Shown: positions 28,198 to 37,726, counted from the first letter of the stretch. The stretch is DNA of 64,000 bases from Robertmurraya massiliosenegalensis JC6 (GCF_000311725.1 NZ_HE978512.1:258305-322304), one strand, 5' to 3'. The notes: a model not told the origin generated them from the sequence alone. Made by a program: numbers and translations.

Positions 28198-28716
28198 TTA
28201 TAAAATAACATAATAATAGGTCGTAATCATGCCAGGTATAACAGCATACATAAACGGAAAAGTAAGAACCTGATGTTTCTTGTAATCTTCTAATACTTCC
28301 TGTTTATTCGCAGAAAGCTTTAATTCAAAAACCTTATAAAAAACACCCTTCATCCTTCTAATAAATTCTTTGCTTACTAATAAGATAAATAAACCAATTA
28401 ATCCTGCGAAAATAACTGAGTACATAATTCCATACAGCGTAAATTCGATTCCAGCAAACGCTCCGATAGCACCGAATAATTTAACATCTCCTGCGCCGAT
28501 GGCTTTAAAAACATACAAAATTAACATAATGATAAATCCTGCTAGAAGCCCAATAAGAGAAAAAATCAAACCATCCATACCATCCAACGTCAGATGTACG
28601 AGTAATCCCAACACAGCTCCACTTACCGTTAACCAGTTGGGGATTTTTTGATATTTGGCATCAAAATATAGTGCTGCAAGCAGGAAAATGATGAATGGAT
28701 AAAAATATAAAGCCAT
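28198..28716 (-). CDS. prepilin peptidase (A24 family, TadV/CpaA type)
   Basis: 172 residues from the ATG at 28716, with AAAGGA about 9 nt upstream; the longer frame overlaps the preceding gene. Several membrane helices and the two catalytic Asp motifs: YFDAKYQKIPNW (first Asp) and AIGAGDVKLFGAIG (GxGDxK, second Asp). It lacks the N-terminal methylase domain, as expected for Tad-type peptidases. It should cleave the Flp pilin and the TadE-like proteins of this operon. Confidence 0.92.
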   Translation of the reverse strand: MALYFYPFIIFLLAALYFDAKYQKIPNWLTVSGAVLGLLVHLTLDGMDGLIFSLIGLLAGFIIMLILYVFKAIGAGDVKLFGAIGAFAGIEFTLYGIMYSVIFAGLIGLFILLVSKEFIRRMKGVFYKVFELKLSANKQEVLEDYKKHQVLTFPFMYAVIPGMITTYYYVIL

Positions 28717-28730
28717 AAGGTCATTCCTTT

Positions 28731-29357
28731 CTACTTTCCAATCCAAACGCGCTCATAGGCTTGTTTTTTTATTTCTATCTGTTTCTTAAAAAATGGCAGT
28801 GGAAGGTCGACCTTATAGGTTACTTCCATTCCAAAGTATGGAGAACCCCCAGATGTTAATAAATTGGGCAACTCTACTTTCGTTACTTTTAAATCCTCTT
28901 CATTTGCTAAATTAACATCCATATAATGAAGAACGACCGGATCGAACAAAGATGCTGCACCACCAGTAAGAGGGATCCCTGAATTAACGAGACTTTTTAA
29001 TTTATCAAATGGCATATTATAATATTTTCCAATAGAAGAATCAAAGATCCCACTCAGAAGTCCTACATTACTATCCACTTTCGCCTTCATATCTCCTGCG
29101 GTTTCAGCATAATATTTAAATTGCTTCCCAACATGGGTATTTTCAAAAGCATTTTTGGCCATATCATTCACTACCGCAACTGGATATACATGTGATGCGA
29201 TCTGTTTCGTCGCCTCCGCTGTTGCATGATCAACTGCTCCTTCGTATATACCCAACTTCACCATGCTCGTTAGCAAAATCACAAATAAAAGAAAAATGGG
29301 GAGGGTTAAGGAAGCCTCGACAATAATACTTCCGTTTTCTTTCTTCAAAAATAACAA
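28731..29357 (-). CDS. TadE-like pseudopilin (copy 2)
   Basis: 208 residues from a TTG start with GGAGGGGGG upstream. KKENGSIIVEASLTLPIFLLFVILL at the N-terminus is a prepilin-like motif (Glu at +5 after the processing Gly) followed by one membrane helix, the TadE/TadG layout. The remaining ~180 residues are extracellular. A probable minor pilin processed by the adjacent peptidase; the partner TadE-like gene is at 31680. Confidence 0.85.
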   Translation of the reverse strand: MLFLKKENGSIIVEASLTLPIFLLFVILLTSMVKLGIYEGAVDHATAEATKQIASHVYPVAVVNDMAKNAFENTHVGKQFKYYAETAGDMKAKVDSNVGLLSGIFDSSIGKYYNMPFDKLKSLVNSGIPLTGGAASLFDPVVLHYMDVNLANEEDLKVTKVELPNLLTSGGSPYFGMEVTYKVDLPLPFFKKQIEIKKQAYERVWIGK

Positions 29358-29372
29358 CTTTATCCCCCCTCC

Positions 29373-31625
29373 TTAATAAGAAAAAGCGCCTTTTTTCGTA
29401 AATTCAAAACGATCCTTGTCAATCACTTGCCCGTCTAAAACGCCTGTCTTTCCTAAGAAATCTAAGGCTCCCGGCAAGAACCATAAACTAACAGAACTAG
29501 TGGCCTCTCCTACGGCCTGAACCGGTCTTGTTGATAAATCAACACCTGTCTTAAAATCAGTAACTGCTTGAGTTCTCATCATTTTATTTTCATGCTTTCC
29601 ATTTGTTAAGAGGAAAAAGCGGATGTGATCTCGATAATTGACCATAAAGTCAGCTCCAACTTTACCGAATTTCCTTGCAATATAAGGTGGGAAAAACTCT
29701 GTCGCTGCCCCTCTCTCAGTCATAAGCTGCATATCTCTCACAGCACCACCGAGTGCACGTGCTACAGTTACGATAAAAATAAGTGCCGGATGTCCCAGAC
29801 CCTTATTAATCGGATCCATCAATTGGCTAACGAGATGAAATGCAAAACGCATAGCGAATAGCTGGGAGTAGGCTGCGGCATAGTTCGCATATGCCGTTGG
29901 AAAGCCATAAATAATATATTCTACTTCTTTTTTTGCAAAATAATATGATTCTTTATTCGTAATTGAGTACGGTTCTCCACTTGTGAAATTCCGTAAGATA
30001 TATTCATTAAAGTAAATTTCATCTCTAAATGAATAAAGCCCCTTACTTAAAGCCCCCATAATCGAATCCATAATGCCCATGGCCGAGTCTGCAGCCTTGT
30101 TATAATCCTCTAAATTCATTTCAGCTGCTTTCGCTTCTTCGATGCTTTCATTAACACTTTTGTATCCTAAATATTTATCATGGACCGCTTTGTAAATGGC
30201 ATCCTGCTCAACCAAATCAGCAACCATTTCTGTAGCCTTTTCCTGCTGTTTTTTCGCTGCTTCCGTTTCTTCCTCTGCAATTTTTTCATTTTCTTCCTTC
30301 TCAGCCATCTCTTCTTCAGAGAATCGTTGCCTATTTTCCGTAAAATCGCTGTGCAACGATAACACACTTTCTTTTGCCTTTTGATAGCTGTCTTGAATGT
30401 CATGAATTCCTACTAACCCAGCAGCTAATTTGGCAACTAATGTAGCTGCATTTTCCCAGTTTAATTCCCCAGTAAAGACATTTTTGATGGAAGTTGCATT
30501 TAGAGCCAATTGATCGACATTATCGCTTGCCTCAGTTAATAAGTCTTTCCACTTACTCATAATACTTGGCTCATAATACATATCTGCCAGGTTGATGTCA
30601 TCCGTAGTTGCACCGTTATCCGTTGCTGCTTGATCAACTAGAGATTTAATTTCATTATTTTTCTCAATCGCCGTGTTTAGTTGTGCAATGGCCTTAGCAA
30701 GTTGGTTATTAGCAAGATTTTGAAAATGCTTTTCCACTTCACCAGCCAACTTAATAGAATTCTTTTTATAGTTACCAACCAATTTTTCCAAATCTGTAAT
30801 TTGCTGTTCTAATTCCTCAATCTCTTCTTCTCTTTCTTTTTTCTCTTCTTCTGTTTCATCCTCAGGAACTTCCTCTTTTTGTTTTAACTCTAATTTCTTA
30901 ATGCCAATTTCGCCTATTACTAACGCAAGAATATCCAATTGGGCAATCATGTCCTCAAGGACTTTAACCACGCCTAACGCCTTCCAATTTTGTTCATTAG
31001 GAGGTACGTTATTTCGTGATGTTGTAATCTTTTCGGCCATTTCCTTCTTTTCAACGCTATTTTTGATTTGACCAAGCAGTGTTTCAAACTCATCTAACGC
31101 CTCTTCTCTCTCATTATATAGAGGCTCTACCTTACTCATGACATCGACAAACGCCGATGCTCCAGCCACATCTTGCTGCAAATCCCCAATATTAAATTTA
31201 TCAAGAATAATTTTCGTATACTCAATGGGGGCAATATATTTCATATTTTGTAATACTTGTTCTTCATAGACATCAAGATTAGCAAGTGTATAGGCGTCTC
31301 CTGACTCCTCTACAGATGATTTTTCTAGCTTCGTATCAATAAATTGAAATTCTGCGTCTTCTACAGCTAAATTCTTCTTCACGACATCTTCAAAGATTTG
31401 ATTCGGGTCTTCTTTCAAGCCATAAAGTCCATAGGGAAGGAGCGTTTTATCAAAGGCAGACATGGCGGATCTTACTCCAGTTTTGACAGCACGCTCCGTT
31501 TGTTTCTCAGCAATAAAAATGCGAGCATAATCTATTAATATCGCATTAAAGATAAATACCACCAAAATAATGATCATCAGAAAGATGGAAACGACACCCT
31601 TTTCTGATTTAAAAAGAGTTTTCAA
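29373..31625 (-). CDS. large TadG-like pilus-associated protein (DUF5702)
   Basis: 750 residues from a TTG start with GGAGGG. N-terminal SEKGVVSIFLMIIILVVFIFNAILIDYARIF resembles the TadG/Flp pilus-assembly membrane anchor, followed by a long coiled-coil region (about residues 150-480, with KEEVPEDETEEEKKEREEE and EEMAEKEENEKIAEEETEAAKK) and a C-terminal domain with VTVARALGGAVRDM and ATSSVSLWFLPGALDF. This fits the Firmicutes DUF5702 family found in Tad loci. Probably extends from the membrane along the pilus. Confidence 0.82.
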   Translation of the reverse strand: MKTLFKSEKGVVSIFLMIIILVVFIFNAILIDYARIFIAEKQTERAVKTGVRSAMSAFDKTLLPYGLYGLKEDPNQIFEDVVKKNLAVEDAEFQFIDTKLEKSSVEESGDAYTLANLDVYEEQVLQNMKYIAPIEYTKIILDKFNIGDLQQDVAGASAFVDVMSKVEPLYNEREEALDEFETLLGQIKNSVEKKEMAEKITTSRNNVPPNEQNWKALGVVKVLEDMIAQLDILALVIGEIGIKKLELKQKEEVPEDETEEEKKEREEEIEELEQQITDLEKLVGNYKKNSIKLAGEVEKHFQNLANNQLAKAIAQLNTAIEKNNEIKSLVDQAATDNGATTDDINLADMYYEPSIMSKWKDLLTEASDNVDQLALNATSIKNVFTGELNWENAATLVAKLAAGLVGIHDIQDSYQKAKESVLSLHSDFTENRQRFSEEEMAEKEENEKIAEEETEAAKKQQEKATEMVADLVEQDAIYKAVHDKYLGYKSVNESIEEAKAAEMNLEDYNKAADSAMGIMDSIMGALSKGLYSFRDEIYFNEYILRNFTSGEPYSITNKESYYFAKKEVEYIIYGFPTAYANYAAAYSQLFAMRFAFHLVSQLMDPINKGLGHPALIFIVTVARALGGAVRDMQLMTERGAATEFFPPYIARKFGKVGADFMVNYRDHIRFFLLTNGKHENKMMRTQAVTDFKTGVDLSTRPVQAVGEATSSVSLWFLPGALDFLGKTGVLDGQVIDKDRFEFTKKGAFSY

Positions 31626-31679
31626 ATAAATCCCTCCGCGCTAACCGTAAAACTCTTATTTTTTCTTTCCTTCGCCACT

Positions 31680-32321
31680 TTATTCATTGGCCTTTTGAGT
31701 ATTAAGGATTTCTAGGTTTTCTTGAAGTTCCTTAGCATAGACCTTAATTAGTTCTACAGTACGGATAAACTCAACTGGGTCAGTTATCGTTGCGCTCGCT
31801 TTCACTTTTACATCGTTATCCAGAAGTTTCTCAATGAAATTTGGAAAAGGAAGGCGCTTATTTAATTCAACGACCACCTTTTTTTCAACAATGGCGTTAT
31901 CATAATAAACATGCCCCGTTACCGAATCAGATAGGGCAGAGCCTGTAACCTTCGAAAGCTTTTGGCTGACGAGATCTCCACCTCCACCAGATCCAAGTGT
32001 AATCGCAGATGTTTCACCACCAGTTCCAAATAACTGGCCAAGTAATTGATCATCCGTTAAACGCCAATATAAACCGTCACTCTCACCTGGTGAGTCTAAT
32101 TCACCTGTGACAATATCCATATGGGTATTCGTCCAAACATAGGAAATTCGATTTGCCGCCTTATTGGCATAAGAATACATTTGCACATGTTCATATATAT
32201 AAATACTTAAATACAAAACCCCTAAAATAATGAAGAAAATAATCGGAAAAACAAGGGAAGCTTCAATAACAAAACTTCCCCTTTCATTATGTTTTAGCTT
32301 TTTAATTGAAGGGTATAACAT
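31680..32321 (-). CDS. TadE-like pseudopilin (copy 1)
   Basis: 213 residues with GAGGG before the ATG. ERGSFVIEASLVFPIIFFIILGVLYL is the prepilin-type N-terminal helix of TadE proteins, with Glu at +5. The rest is extracellular (GSGGGGDLVSQKLSKVTG etc.). It precedes the large DUF5702 protein and follows the Flp pilin; expected to be a minor subunit. Confidence 0.85.
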   Translation of the reverse strand: MLYPSIKKLKHNERGSFVIEASLVFPIIFFIILGVLYLSIYIYEHVQMYSYANKAANRISYVWTNTHMDIVTGELDSPGESDGLYWRLTDDQLLGQLFGTGGETSAITLGSGGGGDLVSQKLSKVTGSALSDSVTGHVYYDNAIVEKKVVVELNKRLPFPNFIEKLLDNDVKVKASATITDPVEFIRTVELIKVYAKELQENLEILNTQKANE

Positions 32322-32374
32322 TGATATAACCCTCTTTCTTTACAAGGTAATCTTAATGATTATTTCAGTACTAT

Positions 32375-32560
32375 CTATTCTAATAGTTCATCCATTTTAT
32401 CGTTATTACTTTGGAATATTTTTGTTACCATTGCCGTAATTTGTTCTCTGAAAATTAATGCTAACGTGATGATAACAGCAAGGATTAATAGAATTTCTAC
32501 CATTCCAATTCCTTCCTCATCGTTCCAAAATTTCATTACCATCTCTTTCATCTTTTTCAT
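32375..32560 (-). CDS. flp: Flp-type major pilin
   Basis: 61 residues with GAGGAGG upstream. Short basic leader, then EEGIGMVEILLILAVIITLALIFREQI: a Gly-containing prepilin site with Glu at +5 and a single hydrophobic helix, and a short tail. Size and arrangement match Flp pilins (50-80 residues). It should be the structural subunit of the type IVc pilus, processed by the A24 peptidase at 28198. Confidence 0.88.
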   Translation of the reverse strand: MKKMKEMVMKFWNDEEGIGMVEILLILAVIITLALIFREQITAMVTKIFQSNNDKMDELLE

Positions 32561-32608
32561 TTTACTTCCTCCTCATTTTTCTTTATTTTTTGTCTTGTTC
32601 TTTCTTAT

Positions 32609-33469
32609 TTAGATCATGGACATCGCTGGGTATCCAATAATAACTAACACCACTATAAAAATGATGACCATAGGAAAAACTAATTTTGTTGAAGCTTGCT
32701 CTCCACGAATTTTCGCAACGGTTTTCCGTTTCTCCCAAAGATCACGTGATAGATGTCTTAAAGAGATAATCAGTTCACTACCACGTCTGTGGTTTAATAG
32801 AATGGTAGATGTTAAGACCGACACTTCCTGAACTCCACATCGTTTATTGAACTGTTCCATGATTTCTGCAAAGTTACTATTATTATTAATACCAGCTGCT
32901 ACTTCTTTTAATTCGCGATACAATGGATGGGTATTGGCGTCTTTTCTTTGGCTTACCGTTCTCACAATCGCCTTTTCAATATTGGACCCGGCATTTGCCA
33001 AAAGCACGATCTTACTAACAAACTCTGGTAATTCAATGATGATATCTTCTTTTTTCTTCTTAATCTTGTCATCAAGCTGTTTATTAATTAAAAAAGGCAA
33101 TAGTGTCGCTAGAACCAAACCAAGTATTATAATTTCTACACCACCATCTATTGCTCCAAATAATGCACTAAATAATAAACAAATAAATGAAATTGAGATG
33201 AGTTCAGCTATATGCATTTTTGTGTACCCGTGCCCACGGCGATAGTCATAAACTTGAATGACCTTTTGATTCACAGATGTAAGTTGTGGTGCTAAACGTT
33301 GCATAATTTTTAATGTATCAATCATTGCCAATGACATCGGTGCAAAAGCCGTAAACTTAAAATCTGCCTTATACTCTTGGATAAACTCCTTATACTTTTT
33401 TCCACCCATCATAAAAAAAGTCAAAAATATAAGAAATATTACCCCTAGGTAAATATAAATTCCTAGCAT
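32609..33469 (-). CDS. tadC: Tad pilus platform protein TadC (type II/IV secretion F domain)
   Basis: 286 residues with several membrane helices: LGIYIYLGVIFLIFLTFFMM at the start, ISISFICLLFSALFGAIDGG in the middle, and VFPMVIIFIVVLVIIGYPAM at the end. The T2SSF core includes IIIELPEFVSKIVLLANAGSNIEKAI and WEKRKTVAKIRGEQASTKLVFP. It is the second of the paired Tad platform proteins and begins 4 nt before the tadB stop. Confidence 0.92.
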   Translation of the reverse strand: MLGIYIYLGVIFLIFLTFFMMGGKKYKEFIQEYKADFKFTAFAPMSLAMIDTLKIMQRLAPQLTSVNQKVIQVYDYRRGHGYTKMHIAELISISFICLLFSALFGAIDGGVEIIILGLVLATLLPFLINKQLDDKIKKKKEDIIIELPEFVSKIVLLANAGSNIEKAIVRTVSQRKDANTHPLYRELKEVAAGINNNSNFAEIMEQFNKRCGVQEVSVLTSTILLNHRRGSELIISLRHLSRDLWEKRKTVAKIRGEQASTKLVFPMVIIFIVVLVIIGYPAMSMI

Positions 33470-33472
33470 AAT

Positions 33473-34375
33473 TCACACCCTTATATCCATAATTTTTTGA
33501 AGCAGCCAATACACAAAGGCTAAAGTGGCAATACACCCTGTCATAATGACAGGTCCCGGACCAGGAAATTCATACATCGGATCCAAGTAGCCATCTGCAG
33601 CGAACGCCATAAAACCAATAATCCCTAATGGCGCAATCATCATGATTTTAGACTCCAACTTTTTACCGGAGACTAGGATCTGTATTTCTTGCTGTACTTC
33701 AAGCTTTTCACTAATGATGGTGGAAGTTCTACTAATGATTTCTACAAGGTCCCCACCGGTACTCGTACTCGTAATAAAAACATCGGAAAAGTTTGTAATA
33801 TCATCGATATCGGCCCTGTCACTAAAATCCTTAATCGCACTGGCTATCGAGTCCCCGTTGGCAACTCTTCTATTAATTAATTCTAATTCACGAATTATGT
33901 ACGTATTTGGGTCTGGATATAATAGACGAAGATCCTTTACCACTTCGACTAAAGCCTGATCCACCGATTTCCCGGCAGAAAGAGCAGAGGAAAGGGAAAA
34001 CAACATTTGTTTAAATTGCAGTGTAAGCTCCCTTTTTCTTTTATCTCTCAGATGCACCCTTCTAATCTTAGGAAAATACAACCCTAGTAAGGAGAAAATA
34101 AGAGCTACGATTAGATTCATATAAAAGAGATAACCTATTAAAAAACTGAAAAAAGCACCTATAAATATAGCTAAAACTCTCTCAAATGTGGACAAGTGAT
34201 AGACCGAGTAATCAATACGTTCAGGATTGGAACTCTTTTTAATTCCTAATTCTCCCTCAATAGAAGTACTTTTTTTCACCGGTTTTGCATCTGATCCTTT
34301 TTTTCGTTTATCGATGATCAGGAAGATTAGTCCAGTTATCGTAACTGCTATCAGTGCGAAAATAATAATCTCCAT
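33473..34375 (-). CDS. tadB: Tad pilus platform protein TadB
   Basis: 300 residues from the ATG at 34375, with GGAGG 8 nt upstream; a GTG three codons earlier overlaps that SD. Membrane helices at the N-terminus, around 75-110 and at the C-terminus frame the T2SSF domain (FKQMLFSLSSALSAGKSVDQAL, DSIASAIKDFSDRADIDDI, TSTGGDLVEIISRTS, KIMMIAPLGIIGFMAFA). Pairs with TadC to form the inner-membrane platform driven by TadA. Confidence 0.92.
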   Translation of the reverse strand: MEIIIFALIAVTITGLIFLIIDKRKKGSDAKPVKKSTSIEGELGIKKSSNPERIDYSVYHLSTFERVLAIFIGAFFSFLIGYLFYMNLIVALIFSLLGLYFPKIRRVHLRDKRKRELTLQFKQMLFSLSSALSAGKSVDQALVEVVKDLRLLYPDPNTYIIRELELINRRVANGDSIASAIKDFSDRADIDDITNFSDVFITSTSTGGDLVEIISRTSTIISEKLEVQQEIQILVSGKKLESKIMMIAPLGIIGFMAFAADGYLDPMYEFPGPGPVIMTGCIATLAFVYWLLQKIMDIRV

Positions 34376-34384
34376 CTGTTCCAC

Positions 34385-34819
34385 CTCCTTTCATTTTCTT
34401 TGTTTTCTTATGGCCTGTGGTTAGCCTTTATGCAGCCCAAAGCCGACATTTACACTTAGGATTTGTAAGCACTTGTTATTTTTGCAACACTTTTCGGACA
34501 CTCAAAGATATAAACCATTTACGTTTAAGAGACTTTCCTTAATTCGATTATAATTGAGCGGAGAATTTCCGGTTATATGCTTTACTTAAGGCTTTTCATA
34601 GTAAATAACAGGAATTTTTCCGCTTATTCATTCCAAGAACGGCTATTTTCCAGTTTTTCTGGTCAATAGGCGGAATTTCTCCTGCTATTTAAGCCCTTTT
34701 GCAGGATATTTGCTAATTAAGGGGAATTTCTCCTGCTATTTTGCAGCTTTGGTCGATTAAGCTGTGTCACAAAACTGATACATGCGGATTTTATCCAATT
34801 TTTTCATATAATAAGAGCC
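34385..34819. other. 435-bp non-coding gap inside the tad operon with repeats
   Basis: No supported gene. The gap holds two exact copies of a 19-bp GGAATTTCTCCTGCTATTT repeat (34672-34690 and 34723-34741), a GCGGAGAATTTCCGGTTA element at about 34558 shared with 37622, and related variants. A gap this long between tadA and tadB is unusual for a tad operon and may hold a promoter or RNA-level control, which I cannot resolve. Confidence 0.6.
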
Positions 34820-36067
34820 TTAGTAATTGAGTTTATCAGGATTCATACCAGCCATCTTTAATTTGAAGTCATTCCTAATTCTATTTCCAGTAGGTTGTAA
34901 GCAGCCAATAACCTTCCCGTCAACTTCGCCCTCTTCAACAAATTCAAATAATGGATTGAGTTGAATTTCGCCATTCACAACATCCAAGACCTCACTAATG
35001 GCCAAGACTTTCCTGGACTTATCTCGTAACCGCCCTAAATGAACCATAATATCGATGGCGGAACTTATTTGCTTACGGATTACTTCAATCGGAAGTGATG
35101 CCCCACTTAATACCATTGTTTCTAATCGGCTTAACATATCCACTGTAGAGTTGGCATGTCCGGTCGATAAGGAACCATCGTGACCAGTATTCATGGCTTG
35201 GAGCATATCTAGTGCCTCTGGACCACGGACCTCCCCCACAACAATACGGTCAGGTCTCATCCGGAGAGAAGACTTGATTAAATCACGAATATTAATTTCG
35301 CCTTTCCCCTCTGTATTTGCATTACGTGTTTCCATGCTCACTAAGTTAGGGACATTTTTAATTTGTAATTCAGCAGAGTCCTCGATCGTAATAATACGTT
35401 CATCCTTTGGGATAAAATTGGACATTACGTTAAGAAAGGTCGTCTTCCCCGAACCCGTACCACCACCGATAAAAATGTTATATTTCGCAATGACTAATTT
35501 TTCAAGGAAATCTGACACTTCCTCAGGTAATGCACCCCATTTTATTAAGTCTTGCATGGTTAGCGGGTTCTCTGGGAATTTACGAATCGTCATCGTCGGT
35601 CCTTTTAAGGCAATAGGTGGTAACACAACGTTGACACGTGAACCATCAAGCAATCTTGCATCAACGATTGGACTACTTTCATTGACGATACGATTTACTT
35701 TCCCTACAATTCTTTTGATAATTTGGTCGAGTTTTTCTTCACTTTCAAATGTAAGCGACTCTTGGTAAACACGACCTTCTCGTTCCACAAATATCTCTTT
35801 ATGGCTATTGATCATGATCTCGGTAATCGTTTTATCATCAATTAAAGGCTGGAGAACATCTAGCCCACGAAGTGTCGCATAAATACGATTAACAAGCTGA
35901 AGTTTCTGCGTTGCTGTCATGTAGACTTCTTTGGAAAAGTCCAACACTTTGCTTTCCACCAATTCAAAAACCTTTTTGTCCCCATCCTCACCGTCAAAAC
36001 GATCAGAAGTCGTAATGATATCGTGAATTTCTTCTCTTAGCTTTTCAATTAAACGTTCATCAATCAA
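34820..36067 (-). CDS. tadA: Tad pilus secretion ATPase TadA/CpaF
   Basis: 415 residues from a TTG start overlapping the tadZ stop. GspE/CpaF ATPase with Walker A FIGGGTGSGKTTFLN around residue 200, IITIEDSAELQI, Walker B region MRPDRIVVGEVRGPEALDMLQAMNTGH, and the His-box GSLSTGHANS. N-terminal helical domain as in CpaF. It energises pilus assembly (and possibly retraction) at the membrane. Confidence 0.95.
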   Translation of the reverse strand: MIDERLIEKLREEIHDIITTSDRFDGEDGDKKVFELVESKVLDFSKEVYMTATQKLQLVNRIYATLRGLDVLQPLIDDKTITEIMINSHKEIFVEREGRVYQESLTFESEEKLDQIIKRIVGKVNRIVNESSPIVDARLLDGSRVNVVLPPIALKGPTMTIRKFPENPLTMQDLIKWGALPEEVSDFLEKLVIAKYNIFIGGGTGSGKTTFLNVMSNFIPKDERIITIEDSAELQIKNVPNLVSMETRNANTEGKGEINIRDLIKSSLRMRPDRIVVGEVRGPEALDMLQAMNTGHDGSLSTGHANSTVDMLSRLETMVLSGASLPIEVIRKQISSAIDIMVHLGRLRDKSRKVLAISEVLDVVNGEIQLNPLFEFVEEGEVDGKVIGCLQPTGNRIRNDFKLKMAGMNPDKLNY

Positions 36068-37172
36068 TTAAGACACCCCGATTTTTTTCTAAAAGCTTCT
36101 CGTATAACTTTTTTATCTGGTCATTAAAAAAGTGATGTGACGTAAGCGAATTCGCATTTCCAATTGTCTTCCATTCTGAAACATAAGGCAATTGATAATT
36201 GATTTCCAAACCATAGTCTCGTAATGAGGAAGGCATATTTTGTTCTCCTAAGTACTTGTTTAGAACAAACTCGATCCTGTATTCTAAATCATCATCTTGA
36301 AGAATGCGTTTATACCCCTCTATAGCAGACTTTGACTTATGAAAACTTTGGATATCCATCACGAGTGGCCATAATGTAATATGACTCAACTTTAAACTTG
36401 CAAGCACTCGTGCATCTAAAGATGAATCTAAATCAATAATTATAAAATCGTAAACTCCTCGATTCCTCAATGATGTGAGAATCGTTTCGATATCTTTTTC
36501 GTTTGTATCAAAAATTTCTTCAGGACGCGTTTGAATATTAAAATAATCCACTTGATGATCATCTTTTCGAACCAATGTATCAAGTTTTGCATCCAATTGT
36601 TCCGCTTTTGCTTTTGAATAATAGAAAACTTCTGAGGAATCAGCGACATCTTCCGTCTGAAAGAACAACGGGAGTGAACTCAAAAGCTCTAGGTTTAAAT
36701 AAAAAACACGCTGCCCCTTATTGGCGATAAAGCGTGATAAATTAACTGCTATCGTTGTTTTACCAGAGCCCCCAATAGGCGAATATACGGATATAATCTT
36801 TGTCGATTCATTAGATGAACGCACTATTTTCTCGATTTTATTTTGCTCAAAGAACTCAGCTAATGCATTAGTTAATAACATCGTTAAGGGTTGATATTTT
36901 AATAATGCGGAGTAGGACTTATATTTGTCCCTTTGAGTTTCAGAAAGAACGATGATAGTGTCTATCTTTGAAGTATCGAGAGGCATTAATTCCGGTGTGG
37001 TTAGTAAGATATTCGTTTTTGATTGTCCCTGCAAATATGTATCTAAGTCTGACTCATTATCAAAATATTTAACAGCAAGCTGATTGCTAAAATCAGACGT
37101 TCGTATGAAACTTGAAACAGATTTTATGTAGTTAATATCATGATCTGCAAAGATGATGCTGACTCTACTCAT
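36060..37172 (-). CDS. tadZ: TadZ/CpaE-type ParA-like ATPase
   Basis: 370 residues from the ATG at 37172; a TTG four codons earlier lies inside the SD-like GGGGG. The N-terminal 120 residues form an atypical receiver-like domain (SIIFADHDINYIKSVSSF), and the ParA/MinD ATPase carries a deviant Walker A (SPIGGSGKTTIAVNLS, about 135-150), DFIIIDLDSSLDARVL (Walker B) and VLNKYLG. TadZ proteins place the pilus machine in the cell. It overlaps tadA by 8 nt. Confidence 0.9.
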   Translation of the reverse strand: MSRVSIIFADHDINYIKSVSSFIRTSDFSNQLAVKYFDNESDLDTYLQGQSKTNILLTTPELMPLDTSKIDTIIVLSETQRDKYKSYSALLKYQPLTMLLTNALAEFFEQNKIEKIVRSSNESTKIISVYSPIGGSGKTTIAVNLSRFIANKGQRVFYLNLELLSSLPLFFQTEDVADSSEVFYYSKAKAEQLDAKLDTLVRKDDHQVDYFNIQTRPEEIFDTNEKDIETILTSLRNRGVYDFIIIDLDSSLDARVLASLKLSHITLWPLVMDIQSFHKSKSAIEGYKRILQDDDLEYRIEFVLNKYLGEQNMPSSLRDYGLEINYQLPYVSEWKTIGNANSLTSHHFFNDQIKKLYEKLLEKNRGVLID

Positions 37173-37202
37173 AAAAACCCCCAATTACCTATATCAATAG
37201 AT

Positions 37203-37301
37203 TTATAGAATATGATACATTTTTGCTATTCCACCAATAATTAGAACAGCAGATAACACTCCTAAAAGCACAGCAATTCTCACGGACGTTTTTTTATCCA
37301 C
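37203..37301 (-). CDS. 32-residue single-helix membrane peptide heading the tad operon
   Basis: GTG at 37301 with AGGAGG exactly 6 nt upstream; an ATG at 37305-37307 is too close to the SD. The peptide has a charged N-terminus (DKKTSVR), one hydrophobic helix (IAVLLGVLSAVLIIGGIA) and a short KMYHIL tail. It lies 31 nt before tadZ and directly after a good sigma-A promoter. I know no named family. It could be a pilus-machine or signalling accessory; similar one-helix peptides are easily missed. Confidence 0.6.
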   Translation of the reverse strand: MDKKTSVRIAVLLGVLSAVLIIGGIAKMYHIL

Positions 37302-37338
37302 GTTCATCCTCCTAAAAAATATCCAAATACATACATAT

Positions 37339-37367
37339 ATTATAGTATCCCCCTACTTCGGTGTCAC
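37339..37367 (-). promoter_or_regulatory. sigma-A promoter of the tad operon
   Basis: GTGACA (37362-37367), 17-nt spacer, TATAAT (37339-37344) on the minus strand, about 38 nt before the small membrane peptide. It would drive the peptide, tadZ, tadA and onward genes. Confidence 0.7.
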
Positions 37368-37621
37368 TAGAATTAACCGTTTTTGCAAGTTTTTGCCAAA
37401 ATTCCAACCATTGTCCTATAACAAAAGCATGATTTAAAGGAAGGAAATAGAACCATATTCACACATATATCGATTCATTTCAGCTACCCTTTAACACACC
37501 CTCCATTAGTTTTATTAAAGAAGACTCACTTTTATGAGTTAATTTTCCCAATTCTTACATTTGATTGTTTCAGGAAATGCCTAGACACCTTATCCCTCAT
37601 TTGTCTAACCTAGAAAAGCAC

Positions 37622-37650
37622 AATAAGCGGAGAATTTCTGGTTACATGCT
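37622..37650. repeat. copy of the GCGGAGAATTT intergenic repeat
   Basis: AGCGGAGAATTT followed by GGTTA-ATGCTTTACT (one base varying) here matches about 28 nt at 34557-34590 inside the tad gap. Lies between the adhesin terminator and the tad promoter. Confidence 0.6.
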
Positions 37651-37726
37651 TTACTGAATGAAGTTCATTTTGTAATAATAAGTGGAAATCCTCCGTCAAT
37701 TTTTCATCTCAATGGATGTCAAACTG

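Noticed and set aside
30167..30403. Minus-strand alternative-frame protein inside the DUF5702 gene
   Set aside because: Basic, low-complexity shadow of a coiled-coil Glu/Lys-rich coding region in another frame.
33805..33816. ATATCGGC sigma-D -10-like element
   Set aside because: It lies inside tadB, with no TAAA at the right spacing and no flagellar gene downstream.
34557..34745. Possible CRISPR array from repeated GGAATTTCTCC motifs
   Set aside because: Only a few copies with irregular spacing, no defined spacers, and no cas genes in the window.
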